Positions 51,087 to 61,538 of a DNA stretch of 64,000 nt are shown here, piece by piece. The notes beneath the pieces were generated by a model. The model did no database searches and was not told where the DNA came from. It saw only the letters and a list, made by a program, of their open reading frames with translations. A program made the position numbers and the translations under genes. The first letter of the stretch is position 1; every line of letters starts with the position of its first letter. The DNA is from CAYLZO01 sp964387775 (GTDB lineage: Bacteria; Chloroflexota; Anaerolineae; JAAYZQ01), in contig CAYLZO010000002.1 of NCBI GenBank assembly GCA_964387775.1, positions 11,446-75,445 of the forward strand, given 5' to 3'.

Positions 51087-52043
51087 ATGTCTGGTTCCAA
51101 AAGCCCTATCTTTATCGTCGGCGTGCACCGCTCGGGCACGACGCTGCTGCGCTTCATGCTCAGCAGCAGCCCGCGCCTCTACATCCCGCCCGAGTCGGAC
51201 TTTATCCCGCGCTTTTTCGGTAGCAATCCGACCGGGACGTTGAGCGAGGCGCGCATCGCCCATCTCCTGGACGTCATCTTTGGCCGCTACCGCCTGGTCA
51301 AGGAGTGGCAGGGCGAGCGCCCCACGGTCCAGCAATTCGTCGCGGCGATGCCGGGCCGGACGCCGGCTGACTTTCTCGACACCCTCTACGGCACCTACGC
51401 CCGGCAGCACGGCGCCGCGCGCTGGGGCGACAAGACGCCGATTTACGCCAGCTACGTGGATCTCATCCACGAGATATTCCCGACAGCCCAGTTCGTGCAC
51501 ATCGTGCGCGACGGGCGCGACGTGGCCCTGTCGATGCTCGACAAGTGGGCGCACGAGATCCACATCGACGTCTATTTCTCCACCCGCAACTGGGTGCGCC
51601 GCATCCGCCAGGCGCAGGCTTCGGGGGCGCGGCTGGGGCCGGACCTCTACTACGAGCTGCGCTACGAGGACCTGGTGGCCGACCCCGAGGCAGAGCTGCG
51701 GCCCCTGTGTGATTTTTTGGACGAGCCCTTTTTGCCCCAGATGGCCGAGCCGCACCGCCTGGGCCGCCGGCAATTCGACGAGGGTGACTTTCACGCGGCC
51801 CTGCGCCGGCCGCCTAGCACGGCCCGCATCGCCCGCTGGCGAGACGAGATGCCGGCGCCTGACCAACGCCTCTTCCAGCGCATCGCCGGGCCGCTGCTGG
51901 CTGAGCTGGGCTACGAGGTCCCCGACGCGGGGCCGATGCCGCCCGTCGAGTGTCTGCGCTACGCCGCGTTGGGGCTCAAGTACGCGACCTTGCAGGCCGG
52001 CCGCCGCGTCTTGCAGGCATTGGGCCTCGTGCCGCCGATCTAG
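51087..52043 (+). CDS. Sulfotransferase family protein
   Basis: A 318-residue protein. IFIVGVHRSGTTLLRFMLS (~7-25) is the PAPS loop, AARWGDKTPIYASYV a family motif, HIVRDGRDVALSMLDKW the 3'-phosphate segment and LRYEDLVADPEAEL the C-terminal motif. It is clearly a recent relative of the next gene (shared RSGTTLLRF, GDKTP.Y, VRDGRD). The ATG at 51087 is chosen because GGGGAG lies seven bases before it; an earlier in-frame ATG at 51063 lacks this. Confidence 0.92.
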   Translation: MSGSKSPIFIVGVHRSGTTLLRFMLSSSPRLYIPPESDFIPRFFGSNPTGTLSEARIAHLLDVIFGRYRLVKEWQGERPTVQQFVAAMPGRTPADFLDTLYGTYARQHGAARWGDKTPIYASYVDLIHEIFPTAQFVHIVRDGRDVALSMLDKWAHEIHIDVYFSTRNWVRRIRQAQASGARLGPDLYYELRYEDLVADPEAELRPLCDFLDEPFLPQMAEPHRLGRRQFDEGDFHAALRRPPSTARIARWRDEMPAPDQRLFQRIAGPLLAELGYEVPDAGPMPPVECLRYAALGLKYATLQAGRRVLQALGLVPPI

Positions 52044-52073
52044 ACCGAGGCGATTGACTGGCGGATCTCTTGA

Positions 52074-52157
52074 GGACACGGATTTACACAGATTTCACAG
52101 ATTGTCTGGCCGAGACGGGGCTGAAAAATCTGTGTGAATCTGTGAGAATCTGTGTCC
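52074..52157. repeat. Imperfect palindromic intergenic repeat (CACAGATT family)
   Basis: 84 bp whose arms are built of repeated ACACAGATT / AATCTGTGT units: the left arm starts GGACACGGATTTACACAG, the right arm ends GAATCTGTGTCC. It resembles the inner palindrome at 2458-2521 (CGCAGATT / AATCTGCG units), so both belong to one dispersed family. It lies between two duplicated sulfotransferase genes. Confidence 0.7.
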
Positions 52158-52194
52158 TAGATCGAATTGACCAGGACAGAAGGGGAGAACTGCC

Positions 52195-53154
52195 ATGACT
52201 AACTTGCCGGAACGGCCCTTTTTCGTCGTGGGCAACCCCCGCTCGGGGACCACGCTGCTGCGCTTCATCCTCAGCAGCCACCCGCGCCTGTACACTCCCT
52301 CGGAGACGGGCTTTGTGCCCTTTCTCGGATTCGACGCCGACGCCAGGCTGACGCCGGCCCAGGCCCGCGCCGTGTTGGCCCGGATCGAGCGGCTGAACCG
52401 CGAGTGGGCCGGCCTGGTGGAGGACGTGGGCGCGTTCTACCGCGGACTCCCCGAGCCGACCCTAGCGCATCTGCTCGACGCGCTCTATCGCCGCAAAATC
52501 GCCGGGCAGGACGCCGCGCGCTGGGGCGACAAAACGCCGAGCTACGTCCTGCACGTTTCCTGGCTCGCCCGCATCTTTCCCACGAGCCAGTTCGTGCACG
52601 TCATCCGCGACGGCCGCGACGCGACGCTCTCGGCCCGGAAAAAGTGGGGGCGCTGGTACATGGACAACTACTACCTCTTGCGCAACTGGGTCCGCCACGT
52701 CGAGGCGGGACGCCGGGCCGGGCGTGCGCTGTCGCCGGAGCGTTACCTGGAGATTCACTACGAGGACCTGGTGCGGCAGTCCGAGGCGGTCGTTGCTCAA
52801 ACCTGCGAGTTTCTGGGCGAAGCGTTCCATCCCGAGATGCTGGATCACACCCAACTGGCCCGCGAGCAGATCGGGCCACGCGGCCACGTCGAGGTTCGTA
52901 AGCCGATCTCGACGGCGAGCGTGGCGCGCTGGAAGACGGATATGTCGGATTCCGACAAGAGAGTGGCCGACCGGGTGGCTGGTCCGACCCTGACCGCCTG
53001 TGGCTACGAACTCTCGGGCTTGGGGCCGCCGACCGGCAGCGAACGGCTCAAATTCATGCTTCTTGCATCCAAATACGTCCTGGTCCAGGCCGGCCGCCAG
53101 GCGCTCACGCGGCTGGGATGGCTGACGCTCAACCGCGGCAAGCGAAGCGGGTGA
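52195..53154 (+). CDS. Sulfotransferase family protein
   Basis: A 319-residue paralogue of the preceding gene: FFVVGNPRSGTTLLRFILS, AARWGDKTPSYVLHV, HVIRDGRDATLSARKKW and IHYEDLVRQSEAVVAQTCEF. All PAPS-contact motifs are present. The two copies differ enough to have different acceptors. It is separated from its twin by the CACAGATT-type repeat at 52074-52157. Confidence 0.92.
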   Translation: MTNLPERPFFVVGNPRSGTTLLRFILSSHPRLYTPSETGFVPFLGFDADARLTPAQARAVLARIERLNREWAGLVEDVGAFYRGLPEPTLAHLLDALYRRKIAGQDAARWGDKTPSYVLHVSWLARIFPTSQFVHVIRDGRDATLSARKKWGRWYMDNYYLLRNWVRHVEAGRRAGRALSPERYLEIHYEDLVRQSEAVVAQTCEFLGEAFHPEMLDHTQLAREQIGPRGHVEVRKPISTASVARWKTDMSDSDKRVADRVAGPTLTACGYELSGLGPPTGSERLKFMLLASKYVLVQAGRQALTRLGWLTLNRGKRSG

Positions 53155-53199
53155 CACTGGCTCCCAGGCAAAACCACAATTCGCGCTTTTGGCGAAATG

Positions 53200-53208
53200 T
53201 GCTATAAT
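53200..53208 (+). promoter_or_regulatory. Extended -10 promoter before the glycosyltransferase/ligase genes
   Basis: TGCTATAAT (TG-n-TATAAT) with only a weak -35 (TTCGCG 17 bp upstream). It lies about 43 bp before the start of the glycosyltransferase gene at 53251. Confidence 0.65.
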
Positions 53209-53250
53209 GGGGCGCGTCTGTCCTGGCGGGGATGGACCTTGAGGGGGGGG

Positions 53251-54438
53251 ATGCGGATTCTGTGTCTGACGTCTCGCTTGCCCTATCCGCCCAACCGGGG
53301 CGACCGGCTGCGAGCGTTCCATTTTATCGAGCATCTGGCACAGGAACACGAACTGAGCCTGGTGTCGTTCGTCGCCAGCGAGTCAGAGCGGGCGCACGTG
53401 GCGCCCCTGTTGGATCATTGCCAGCAGGTTCATGTGCTGCGGATGGACGCCCGGCGCTCGGCACTGGCCGTGTCGGCCAACTTTTGGCGGCGCGAGCCAC
53501 TGCAAGCGCTCTACTACCGCTCGCGGGCGATGCAGCGCCTGGTGGATCGCACCTTAGCAGAAAATGAATTTGACGTAATCTACGTGCACCTCTTTCGGAT
53601 GGCGCCCTACGTGGCCCACCGCCCGGACCTGTACCGCGTCGTGGACCTGACCGACGTGATTTCGCAGGAGGTGGTCCGCTCTTTGCCCTACCGGGGGCTG
53701 CCCTGGCGCTTGCTTTACCGCTTTGAGCGGCCGCGCATCGAGCGCTACGAGCGCTACGTGGCTGAGACGTTTGAGGAGACGTGGCTTATCTCCGAGGCGG
53801 ACCGGCAGGTACTGGCCGCGGCCTGCCCTTCGGCCCACATCCGCGTGGTGCCCAATGGCGTGGACGCGGATTATTTCCACCCCACCGGCCAGCCCGCCGA
53901 GCCGGATAGCCTGGTGTTCGTCGGGCACCTGCGCGTCTTTCACAACGTGGATGCCGCCACGCACCTGGTCCACGACGTGCTGCCGCTGGTGCGAGAGCGG
54001 GTTCCGGGTTGCACGCTGACCATCGTCGGCGCCAATCCCGCCCCCCAGGTCGAGCGGCTGGGCGATGTGCCGGGCGTTGAGGTGACGGGCTTTGTGCCCG
54101 ACCTGAACGACTATTTGAACCGGGCGGCCGTCTTTTGCGCGCCACTCCGTTTTGCGGCCGGGGTGCAGAACAAGGTCCTGGAGGCGATGGCCGCCGGCCG
54201 GCCGGTGGTGACCACGTCGGTGGTCAACGCCGGGCTCGGTGCCCGGGCCGGCGAAGAGGTCCTGGTCGCCGACGATGCCGCAACGACGGCGGTCCACGTC
54301 GTGGCCCTGTTGCGCGACCCTGACCTGCGGGCGCGCCTCGGCCGCGCGGGGCGGCGCTTTGTACGCCGCACCTACGACTGGGCCCACGCCGTGCGACGCA
54401 TGAACGAGATCGAGGAATCACTGGCAAAGCGTACCTGA
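53251..54438 (+). CDS. Family 4 glycosyltransferase (EpsH/PEP-CTERM-associated type)
   Basis: A 395-residue GT-B enzyme: MRILCLTSRLPYPPNRGDRL, IYVHLFRMAPYVA, VVDLTDVISQEVVRS, VFVGHLRVFHNVDAA (donor side), GVQNKVLEAMAAGRPVVTT and NAGLGARAGEEVLVADD. The opening and the LTDV/S segment match the sugar transferases that accompany EpsH/exosortase exopolysaccharide systems; no exosortase is present here. ATG 53251 stands directly behind a G-rich ribosome site, and the frame open before it is taken as leader. Confidence 0.9.
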   Translation: MRILCLTSRLPYPPNRGDRLRAFHFIEHLAQEHELSLVSFVASESERAHVAPLLDHCQQVHVLRMDARRSALAVSANFWRREPLQALYYRSRAMQRLVDRTLAENEFDVIYVHLFRMAPYVAHRPDLYRVVDLTDVISQEVVRSLPYRGLPWRLLYRFERPRIERYERYVAETFEETWLISEADRQVLAAACPSAHIRVVPNGVDADYFHPTGQPAEPDSLVFVGHLRVFHNVDAATHLVHDVLPLVRERVPGCTLTIVGANPAPQVERLGDVPGVEVTGFVPDLNDYLNRAAVFCAPLRFAAGVQNKVLEAMAAGRPVVTTSVVNAGLGARAGEEVLVADDAATTAVHVVALLRDPDLRARLGRAGRRFVRRTYDWAHAVRRMNEIEESLAKRT

Positions 54439-54459
54439 CGTAGGAGAGAAGAAGCCTGT

Positions 54460-57400
54460 ATGCGAACGAAATTGAGTCTTTTTTGTGACAAGATCATCGA
54501 GGCGGGCTGGCTGGCGGCACTGATCATCGTGCCCCTCTTTTTCAACATCTACTCCCAGCGCGTCTTTGAGCCCGACAAGCTGTCTCTGCTGCGTTCCCTC
54601 GCCCTGGTGATGAGCACGGCCTGGGTCATCCGCGTCGTCGAAGACTGGCGCTCCGGCGCGGAGCGAAACGATGACCAGCCCTCATTCTGGCAGCGCGTGG
54701 TCAAGACGCCTATGGTGCTGCCTACGCTCTTGCTTGTTTTGGTCTACCTCGTCAGCACGGTCCTCTCGGTGACGTGGAAGGTCAGCTTGCTGGGCTCCTA
54801 CCAGCGCTTGCAGGGCACCTATACCACCTTTTCCTACATCGTCATCTTTTTCCTGATGCTCGATGGCTTGCGCAACCGGCGCCAACTCGATCGCATCATC
54901 ACTCTTGTGGTCATTGTGAGCTTTCCCATCGCCATGTACGGCCTGGTCCAGCACTTTGGCCTCGACCCCCTGCCCTGGGGCGGGGACGTGAAGCGGCGCG
55001 TGGCCTCCAATATGGGCAACGCCATCTTTGTCTCCGCCTACATGATCATGATCTTGCCCCTGACCCTCTCGCGTCTGCTGGAAAATTGGAAAAGCGTCGT
55101 CGGCGACGTCGAGACGCGGGACGGCATCCTGGGCGTGGTCGCTTTTGTCGTCCTGGTCGCCGCCCTGTTGGTCGGCATGCTGGTGCGCCGGGGCGAGAGC
55201 GTCATCTGGCTGCGCTGGGCGGCTTTGGCGGTGGGCGTCGCTCTCCAGGTGCCCATCTATCTCCTCAGTCCCGCCGAGCGCCGCTCCAAGGTGCTCTCGA
55301 TCTCGCTGCCGCTGACCTTTGCCTTTCTCGTCGGCTTTTCCTGGGTCCTGGAACTCTTTTTCCCGCCCGAGGCCGGGGGCACCATCGACCGCTACTTCTG
55401 GCTGGGATTGGGCGCGGCCGGGGTCTTTGTTTTGGCCATGGTGGCCTTTGCCTACTACCTGCGCAAGCCGGTCGCTCGCCTGCTGCTCCTTTCGTGCTAC
55501 GCCGTCATCCTCATCGCCCAGTTGGTCATGATCTTCTATACCCAGAGCCGGGGTCCGCTACTCGGGCTCCTGGCCGGTGTCTTTGCCTACTTTGCCCTGT
55601 TGGGCGTCATTCGCCGGCGGGTCTGGCTGCCGTGGTTGATGACGGCTGGTGCAGTGGGATTGGGCGTTTTTCTCATCGCGTTCAACACCGTCGAGTCGCC
55701 CTTTTTCGATAGGCTGCGCGAGACGCCCTACGTCGGGCGCCTGGGCAAAGTCTTGCAGACCGAGGAAGGCACGGGCAAGGTTCGCGTCCTCATCTGGGAG
55801 GGCGTGACGAACATGATCGACTGGCACGAGCCGCTGGAGGCGCCCGTGGACGACTGGGAGGACCCCTACAACGCCATCCGGCCCATCGTCGGCTACGGGC
55901 CAGAGTCGATGTATGTGGCCTACAACCGCTTCTACCCGCCCGACCTGGCCCACTATGAAAAGCGCAACGCCTCGCCCGACCGCTCTCACAACGAGACCTT
56001 TGACTCGCTGGTTATCACCGGCGGGATTGGCTTTGTCATCTATATGCTGGTCTTTTCCAGCGTCTTCTACTTCGGCTTGAAGTGGCTGGGTCTCATCCGT
56101 GAGCGCTGGCAGACGATCCTCTTCGTTGCCCTCTGGATCGGGGGCGGGATCGCCGGCGCCATCGGGACTTGGGCCTGGCGGGGGCCGGTCTATGTAGGGG
56201 TCGGCATCCCTGGCGGGGTGATGCTCGGTCTTGGCCTCTATGTCTTTATCGAGGTCCTGCTGGCGACGTTTAGGCCCCAGGCGCAACGCCCGGCGACGGG
56301 GCGCTACTCGATCTGGATCTTGGCCCTCTTTGCCGCCATCATGGCCCACTTTGTCGAGATCCATTTTGGCATCGCCATCGCTGCCACGCGGACCTACTTT
56401 TGGATCTATACCGCGCTGCTGGTCGTGATCGGCAGCCGCCTGGTGACGCTGCCGGCCGGTGGGGAAGAACCCGCTGCCGAAGCCGTGGCCCAAGAGGAAC
56501 CTTCTCAACCCCGGCGGCGCCGACGTCGCAGATCGTCGCCCCGGCGCCAGCCGCGGACATCACGGGCCCACGACTGGCAGGGCTCCCTCCTCGTCTGGAG
56601 CTTGCTGGCGATTTTGATCCTCAGCACCATGTTGTTCAATTCGATCACCATCCAGCAGGGCGATCCGGGTGTGATATTGACCATCCTGAACTCACTCATC
56701 GAGGCCCGGGGCCAGCCCTCTCTGGTCATGCTCGTCCTCTTTGTCAGCACCTGGACCATGATCGGCCTCGTCGGCCTGGGCGACCTGGCGACGCGCCGCG
56801 AATCGGCCGGGAAAGAGCCCGTGGACTGGTTGGCGGCGGCTGGCATCTTTGCCCTGGTGACCTTTGGCGGCTGGCTCATCTTTGCCCTGCTGCACGCCAC
56901 GCGCCTCCGGCCGGTGACCATCACCAGCGTCGATGCGCCGAATCCGTTGGCGAATACGGTTACGTTCTACTACGTCTTTGCCCTCGTCGTCCTGCTGGCG
57001 TTGGCCGGCGTGATGACCTTCCTTTTCCGGCACCGCACCTTGCCCTTCCGCTGGACCGGCGAGTTGGGCGACATCGGCGTGGTGGCCCTGTCTGTCGTTC
57101 TGCCCATTGTCGTCGCGGTGCTGATCTTTGCCACCAACACCAGCATCATCCGTGCCGATATCGTCTACAAGCAGGGGCTCAGTGCCGAGAAGGCCCGCCA
57201 ATGGGACGGGGCCATCTACTTTTACGAAAAGGCCATCGAGATGGCCCGCGAGCAGGACTTTTACTACCTCTTTCTGGGGCGGGCCTACATGGAAAAGGGC
57301 AAGTCGGCCAAGGGGCAGAATCGTGAGGCCCTGCTCCAGCGCAGCGAGGATGCCCTCCGCCAGGCCCGGCAGTTGGCGCCCCTCAACACAGACCACTCGG

Positions 57401-58932
57401 CCAACCTGGCCCGCCTCTACCGGACCTGGGGCGGGCTGAGCCAGGGCGAGGAGCGCAGGACGCGCCTCAACAAGGCCCTCGAATTCTACGCCGACGCCAC
57501 CAGCTTGAGCCCCCACAATGCCCAGCTCTTTAACGAGTGGGGCCAGACCTACTTTGCCCTGGGGGACGTGGACCAGGCTCAGGAGATGTACGACCGGTCG
57601 CTGGCCCTGGACCAGCAGTACGTACAGACCTATCTCCTTCGCGGTGAACTGCACATGCAGCAGAGCCAGTGGGAGGAGGCCGCTGCCGCCTACGAGCAGG
57701 CCATCGAGGTCTCGCCGAAATCGGTGCAGGCCTACAGCGCCCTGGGCTACGTCTTGACCCAGTTGCAGGATTTCGAGGGGGCGCTCGATGCCTACCTGCA
57801 GACCGTCGAGCTCCAGCCCAACAACTGGAATCACCACAAGAACCTGGCCGTCCTTTACAACGAGATGGGCCGGGTGGAGGACGCCGTCCGCGAGGCGACC
57901 CAGGCCCTCGAACTGGCGCCGGAGAATCAAAAGCCCCAGCTCCAGAGCTTCCTGGCCCAACTTCGCCAAACCCAGTCGGCGCTCTCGCCCGAGGATGAGG
58001 AGCGGGTGCAGGCGTTGATCGCCCAGGGCCGCGAGCAGTTGGATGCTGAAGAATGGGACGCCGCCGAGCAGACCTTCAAGGAGTTGCTGGCCCTCGATCC
58101 CAATCACCCCCAGGGCCACAGCGGCCTGGCCTACGTCTATGCCCGGCAGGGCCGCATCGACGAGGCCATTGCCCAGAATCTCATCGTGGCCGAGTTGCTG
58201 CCCAACGACTATAACAGCCACAAGAACCTGGCCCTTCTCTACCAGCAGCAGGGGGAGATTGACAAGGCTATCGCCGCGACCGAGGCCGCCATTGCCCGGG
58301 CGCCCGATGCGGAAAAAGAGGCGCTCCAGACCTACCTGGAGCAGCTACAACAGATACAGGGACAGTCGCCGCCGGCCGGCGAGACCGACCAGCAGGCCGG
58401 TGAACTGGCCCCTGAGGAGAGGAACAACATGTATAATTCGCCACCGCCGCTGGTCATCGACCCGGAGAAGGATTACCAGGCGACCATCGTCACCGAGAAG
58501 GGCAACGTCGTCGTGGAGCTTTACGACGACCTCGTGCCCAACACCGTCAACAACTTTGTCTTTTTGGCTCGCGAGGGGTTCTACGACAACACGGTCTTCC
58601 ACCGGGTGCTGCCCGGCTTCATGGCCCAGGCCGGAGACCCAACCGGCACCGGGATGGGCGGGCCGGGCTACCGCTTCGCCGACGAGTTCACGCCCGAACT
58701 GCGCCACGACGAGCCCGGGACACTCTCCATGGCCAACGCCGGGCCGAACACCAATGGCAGCCAGTTCTTTATCACCTACGACGCGACGCCCTGGCTGGAC
58801 GACCGCCACGCCGTGTTCGGCCAGGTGATCGAGGGCATGGAGGCCCTGCAATCACTGACGCCCCGCGATCCCCAGCAGAATCCCGATTTTGCGGGTGACG
58901 AGATCCTGACGATCCTCATCCAGGAGCAGTAG
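54460..58932 (+). CDS. O-antigen-ligase/TPR/cyclophilin fusion protein
   Basis: A 1490-residue protein. Residues ~20-670 contain about 14 membrane helices with the Wzy_C signature [15 protein letters not shown] (~357-371) and a loop with [20 protein letters not shown] (~476-495). A basic linker (~683-700) and further membrane helices (~705-895) follow. About eight TPR repeats fill ~900-1310, and a cyclophilin-type peptidyl-prolyl isomerase is at ~1337-1488 ([39 protein letters not shown]). TPR tails occur on some Wzy/PglL-like proteins, but the added cyclophilin is unusual. The single frame has no internal stop. The likely role is transfer or polymerisation of the glycan, with TPR/PPIase engaging partner proteins outside the membrane. 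Confidence 0.9.
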   Translation: MRTKLSLFCDKIIEAGWLAALIIVPLFFNIYSQRVFEPDKLSLLRSLALVMSTAWVIRVVEDWRSGAERNDDQPSFWQRVVKTPMVLPTLLLVLVYLVSTVLSVTWKVSLLGSYQRLQGTYTTFSYIVIFFLMLDGLRNRRQLDRIITLVVIVSFPIAMYGLVQHFGLDPLPWGGDVKRRVASNMGNAIFVSAYMIMILPLTLSRLLENWKSVVGDVETRDGILGVVAFVVLVAALLVGMLVRRGESVIWLRWAALAVGVALQVPIYLLSPAERRSKVLSISLPLTFAFLVGFSWVLELFFPPEAGGTIDRYFWLGLGAAGVFVLAMVAFAYYLRKPVARLLLLSCYAVILIAQLVMIFYTQSRGPLLGLLAGVFAYFALLGVIRRRVWLPWLMTAGAVGLGVFLIAFNTVESPFFDRLRETPYVGRLGKVLQTEEGTGKVRVLIWEGVTNMIDWHEPLEAPVDDWEDPYNAIRPIVGYGPESMYVAYNRFYPPDLAHYEKRNASPDRSHNETFDSLVITGGIGFVIYMLVFSSVFYFGLKWLGLIRERWQTILFVALWIGGGIAGAIGTWAWRGPVYVGVGIPGGVMLGLGLYVFIEVLLATFRPQAQRPATGRYSIWILALFAAIMAHFVEIHFGIAIAATRTYFWIYTALLVVIGSRLVTLPAGGEEPAAEAVAQEEPSQPRRRRRRRSSPRRQPRTSRAHDWQGSLLVWSLLAILILSTMLFNSITIQQGDPGVILTILNSLIEARGQPSLVMLVLFVSTWTMIGLVGLGDLATRRESAGKEPVDWLAAAGIFALVTFGGWLIFALLHATRLRPVTITSVDAPNPLANTVTFYYVFALVVLLALAGVMTFLFRHRTLPFRWTGELGDIGVVALSVVLPIVVAVLIFATNTSIIRADIVYKQGLSAEKARQWDGAIYFYEKAIEMAREQDFYYLFLGRAYMEKGKSAKGQNREALLQRSEDALRQARQLAPLNTDHSANLARLYRTWGGLSQGEERRTRLNKALEFYADATSLSPHNAQLFNEWGQTYFALGDVDQAQEMYDRSLALDQQYVQTYLLRGELHMQQSQWEEAAAAYEQAIEVSPKSVQAYSALGYVLTQLQDFEGALDAYLQTVELQPNNWNHHKNLAVLYNEMGRVEDAVREATQALELAPENQKPQLQSFLAQLRQTQSALSPEDEERVQALIAQGREQLDAEEWDAAEQTFKELLALDPNHPQGHSGLAYVYARQGRIDEAIAQNLIVAELLPNDYNSHKNLALLYQQQGEIDKAIAATEAAIARAPDAEKEALQTYLEQLQQIQGQSPPAGETDQQAGELAPEERNNMYNSPPPLVIDPEKDYQATIVTEKGNVVVELYDDLVPNTVNNFVFLAREGFYDNTVFHRVLPGFMAQAGDPTGTGMGGPGYRFADEFTPELRHDEPGTLSMANAGPNTNGSQFFITYDATPWLDDRHAVFGQVIEGMEALQSLTPRDPQQNPDFAGDEILTILIQEQ

Positions 58933-58955
58933 CGCAAAATGGCATTTTGCGCTAC
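58929..58955 (+). terminator. Strong hairpin at the end of the fusion gene
   Basis: GTAGCGCAAAAT and ATTTTGCGCTAC form a perfect 12-bp stem with a 3-nt GGC loop. The stop codon (TAG, 58930-58932) lies in the left arm. No long T-run follows, so it may attenuate or stabilise the transcript rather than end it completely. Confidence 0.6.
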
Positions 58956-58976
58956 AGGGCGCCCCCGGAGCCGTAT

Positions 58977-60023
58977 ATGACGACGACTTTCATGCTCATC
59001 TTTGCCAGCGCGTTGGTGCTGGCCATCGGGGGCACCCCCCTGGCCCGCCGCTTTGCGCTGCGCCTCGACTTGACCGACAAACCCAGCGCCCGCAAGCTCC
59101 ACGTCAGTCCCATCCCCCTGCTGGGCGGAGTGGCCATCTATGCGGCCTTTATCGCTGCCGTGCTGCTCTTCGGCAACCGCTTTCGCCTCGACGAGTTGGT
59201 CAGCATCCTGGTCGGCGCCAGCCTCATGTCCTTTCTCGGCGTCTGGGACGACCGCCGCAGCCTGAGCCCCCTGCTCAAGCTGGTCGGCCAGTTCGCCGCG
59301 GCCTCGATCCTGATCTTTACCGGCGTGCGCATCGGCACGTTCGTCTGGGAGCCGCTGAACGTCGTCGTCACCCTGGGCTGGGTGGTGGTTATCACCAACG
59401 CCCTGAACTTGCTGGACAACATGGACGGGCTGTCGGGCGGCGTGGGCGCGGCGGCGGCCGTCTTTTTCCTGCTGCTGGCGGCCATGAACGGCCAATATCT
59501 GGTCGGCGCGCTGTCGGCGGCGCTGGTGGGCGCCTGCCTGGGTTTCTTGATCTACAACTTTAACCCGGCCAGCATTTTCATGGGCGACGCCGGCAGCCTC
59601 TTCCTGGGCTTTATCCTGGCGGCGACGGCCATCAAGCTCCGTTTCCCGGACAACGTCGAGATGGTGACCTGGATGGTGCCGGTCCTCATCCTGGGTCTGC
59701 CCCTGTTCGACACGACGCTCGTCATCGTCTCCCGGCTGCGGCGGGGCTTCAACCCCCTGACTACGCCGGGCAAGGACCACGTCTCCCATCGCCTGGTGGC
59801 CCTGGGCTACACCCGGCGCGAAGCGGTGCTCATCTGTTACCTCGCTTGCGCCGGGCTGGGCGTGCTGGCCCTCTTTGTGACGCAGGCCGGCATCGTCGAG
59901 GGCTACGTGGTTGGGGGCAGCGTGGCTGCGTTTGCTGCCTGGGCCTTGTGGCGGCTGGAGCAGGTGGATTTTCCGGGGAAAGAGGTGCGGGGGAAATTCT
60001 TGCGACGGAGACAGGTACATTGA
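58977..60023 (+). CDS. WecA/TagO-type UDP-sugar:undecaprenyl-phosphate transferase
   Basis: A 348-residue membrane protein of the MraY/WecA family with about 10-11 helices. The cytosolic motifs are visible: [16 protein letters not shown] (~39-54), [15 protein letters not shown] (~92-106), [13 protein letters not shown] (~146-158), [12 protein letters not shown] and [18 protein letters not shown]. It would transfer a HexNAc-1-phosphate from UDP-HexNAc to undecaprenyl phosphate and start glycan synthesis. The 'DHVSHRL' form is that of WecA/TagO rather than MraY. GGAG precedes ATG 58977. Confidence 0.92.
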   Translation: MTTTFMLIFASALVLAIGGTPLARRFALRLDLTDKPSARKLHVSPIPLLGGVAIYAAFIAAVLLFGNRFRLDELVSILVGASLMSFLGVWDDRRSLSPLLKLVGQFAAASILIFTGVRIGTFVWEPLNVVVTLGWVVVITNALNLLDNMDGLSGGVGAAAAVFFLLLAAMNGQYLVGALSAALVGACLGFLIYNFNPASIFMGDAGSLFLGFILAATAIKLRFPDNVEMVTWMVPVLILGLPLFDTTLVIVSRLRRGFNPLTTPGKDHVSHRLVALGYTRREAVLICYLACAGLGVLALFVTQAGIVEGYVVGGSVAAFAAWALWRLEQVDFPGKEVRGKFLRRRQVH

Positions 60024-60060
60024 TGGCTCTTTTTCCTTGTCCTTATCTGAATGGGGACGT

Positions 60061-60168
60061 ATGGAAACGACCTTAACTTTTGAATATGATCGTGACGCTG
60101 ATATTCTTTATATCGTGGCTGCTCACCTGCGTCTGGTCACATCCGAGCCCCTGGTTTCATCTTTGTGA
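60061..60168 (+). pseudogene. Truncated DUF2283-like small ORF
   Basis: A 35-codon frame (METTLTFEYDRDADILYI then 17 unrelated residues) matches only the N-terminal strand motif of DUF2283 proteins, which are usually about 60-70 residues. The conserved remainder is gone. The DNA is AT-richer than its surroundings. Probably a remnant; it could still be translated into a small peptide because its stop overlaps the dehydrogenase start. Confidence 0.5.
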
Positions 60169-61538
60169 GGGTTACAACCTTGAATGCATTAGCGCATAGT
60201 ATTGCCGACAAATCGGCCCGGATCGCCGTCATCGGCCTGGGCTACGTGGGCCTGCCGCTGGCCGTGGGCTTTGCCAAGGCCGGCTATACGGTCCTCGGCC
60301 TCGACGTGGACGGGCGAAAGCTGGAGGCGCTGCACGAGGGCCGCAGCTACATCCCCGACGCGGACACCGCCGACGTGGCAGCGACGGTCCGCGAGGGCCT
60401 GCTGTCGGCCAGCGACGACTACGACCGGCTATCCGAGAGCGAGGCCATCTTTATCTGTGTGCCGACGCCCTTTGACGCCATGAAGGCCCCCGACCTGAGC
60501 TACGTCGAGGAGTCGGCGCGGGGCATCGCCTCGCGGCTGCGGGCCGGGCAGTTGATCGTCCTCCAGAGCACGACCTATCCCGGCACGACGGAAGAGATCG
60601 TGCGGCCCATCCTGGAAGAATCGGGGCTCGCCGCCGGCGAGGACTTTTACCTGGCCTTCTCTCCGGAGCGCATCGACCCCGGCAACCAGCAGTTCACCGT
60701 GGAGAATACGCCCAAGGTGGTCGGTGGCCTGACGCCCCTGTGCACCGAGCTGGCCCGCGCCCTGCTGGCCCAGCTCTTTGCCCACGTCCACGTGGTCTCC
60801 TCGCCGAGGGCGGCCGAGATGTCCAAGCTGCTGGAGAACATCTTTCGCAGCGTCAACATCGCCCTGGTCAACGAGCTGGCCCTCCTCTCCGAGCGGATGG
60901 AGATCGACCTGTGGGAGGTCATCGAGGCGGCCAAGACCAAGCCGTTTGGGTTTATGCCCTTCTATCCGGGGCCGGGGGTGGGCGGCCACTGCATCCCCGT
61001 GGACCCCTACTATTTGAGCTGGAAGGCCCGCGAATACGATTTCTACACCAAGTTCATCGAGCTGGCCGCCGAGGTCAACCAGGCCATGCCCTACCACGTG
61101 GTGGACCTCATGGCCCAGGCTCTCAGCAACGACGGCAAGCCCCTGGAGGGGGCCCAGGTGCTTATCCTGGGCGTGGCCTTCAAGCCCGACATCGACGACG
61201 CGCGCAACTCCCCGGCGGAGCGGATCGTCGAGCTGTTGCTCAAGCGGGGCGCCGAGGTCCGTTACCACGACCCCTACGTGCCGCGCTACCGCGTCGGCCG
61301 CGACGTCTTTCACCGAGAGGAATGCTGGCTGGAGAGTGTGGACCTGAGCGACGAGGTTCTGGCCGCGGCCGACTGCGTGGTCATCGTCGCCGACCACCGG
61401 GCGGTGGATTACGGCCGGGTGGTGCGCCAGGCCCGGCTGGTGATGGACACCCGCAACGCGACCCAGGGCCTGAGCAGTCCAAAAGGCGCCCGGGTGATCC
61501 GCGTCGGCGCGCCGCTTCCCCGCCAGGCCGGCCCATGA
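60165..61538 (+). CDS. Nucleotide-sugar 6-dehydrogenase (UDP-GlcNAc/ManNAc dehydrogenase type)
   Basis: A 457-residue enzyme of the UDP-glucose/GDP-mannose dehydrogenase family. IAVIGLGYVGLPLAVGFAKA (~20-39) binds NAD, ICVPTPFD is a family motif, STTYPGTTEEIV and AFSPERIDPGN follow, and the catalytic Cys is in GPGVGGHCIPVDPYYLSW (~276). The pattern fits WbpA/WecC-like enzymes that make UDP-N-acetylhexosaminuronic acid. GTG 60165 is one start; a TTG at 60180 behind GAGGG is a credible alternative. It overlaps the next gene by 4 bases. Confidence 0.92.
   Translation: MRVTTLNALAHSIADKSARIAVIGLGYVGLPLAVGFAKAGYTVLGLDVDGRKLEALHEGRSYIPDADTADVAATVREGLLSASDDYDRLSESEAIFICVPTPFDAMKAPDLSYVEESARGIASRLRAGQLIVLQSTTYPGTTEEIVRPILEESGLAAGEDFYLAFSPERIDPGNQQFTVENTPKVVGGLTPLCTELARALLAQLFAHVHVVSSPRAAEMSKLLENIFRSVNIALVNELALLSERMEIDLWEVIEAAKTKPFGFMPFYPGPGVGGHCIPVDPYYLSWKAREYDFYTKFIELAAEVNQAMPYHVVDLMAQALSNDGKPLEGAQVLILGVAFKPDIDDARNSPAERIVELLLKRGAEVRYHDPYVPRYRVGRDVFHREECWLESVDLSDEVLAAADCVVIVADHRAVDYGRVVRQARLVMDTRNATQGLSSPKGARVIRVGAPLPRQAGP

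Noticed and set aside
60024..60060. Additional start region for a protein before the DUF2283 remnant
   Set aside because: The frame extends upstream into the WecA-type gene in another phase and has no ribosome site or homology.
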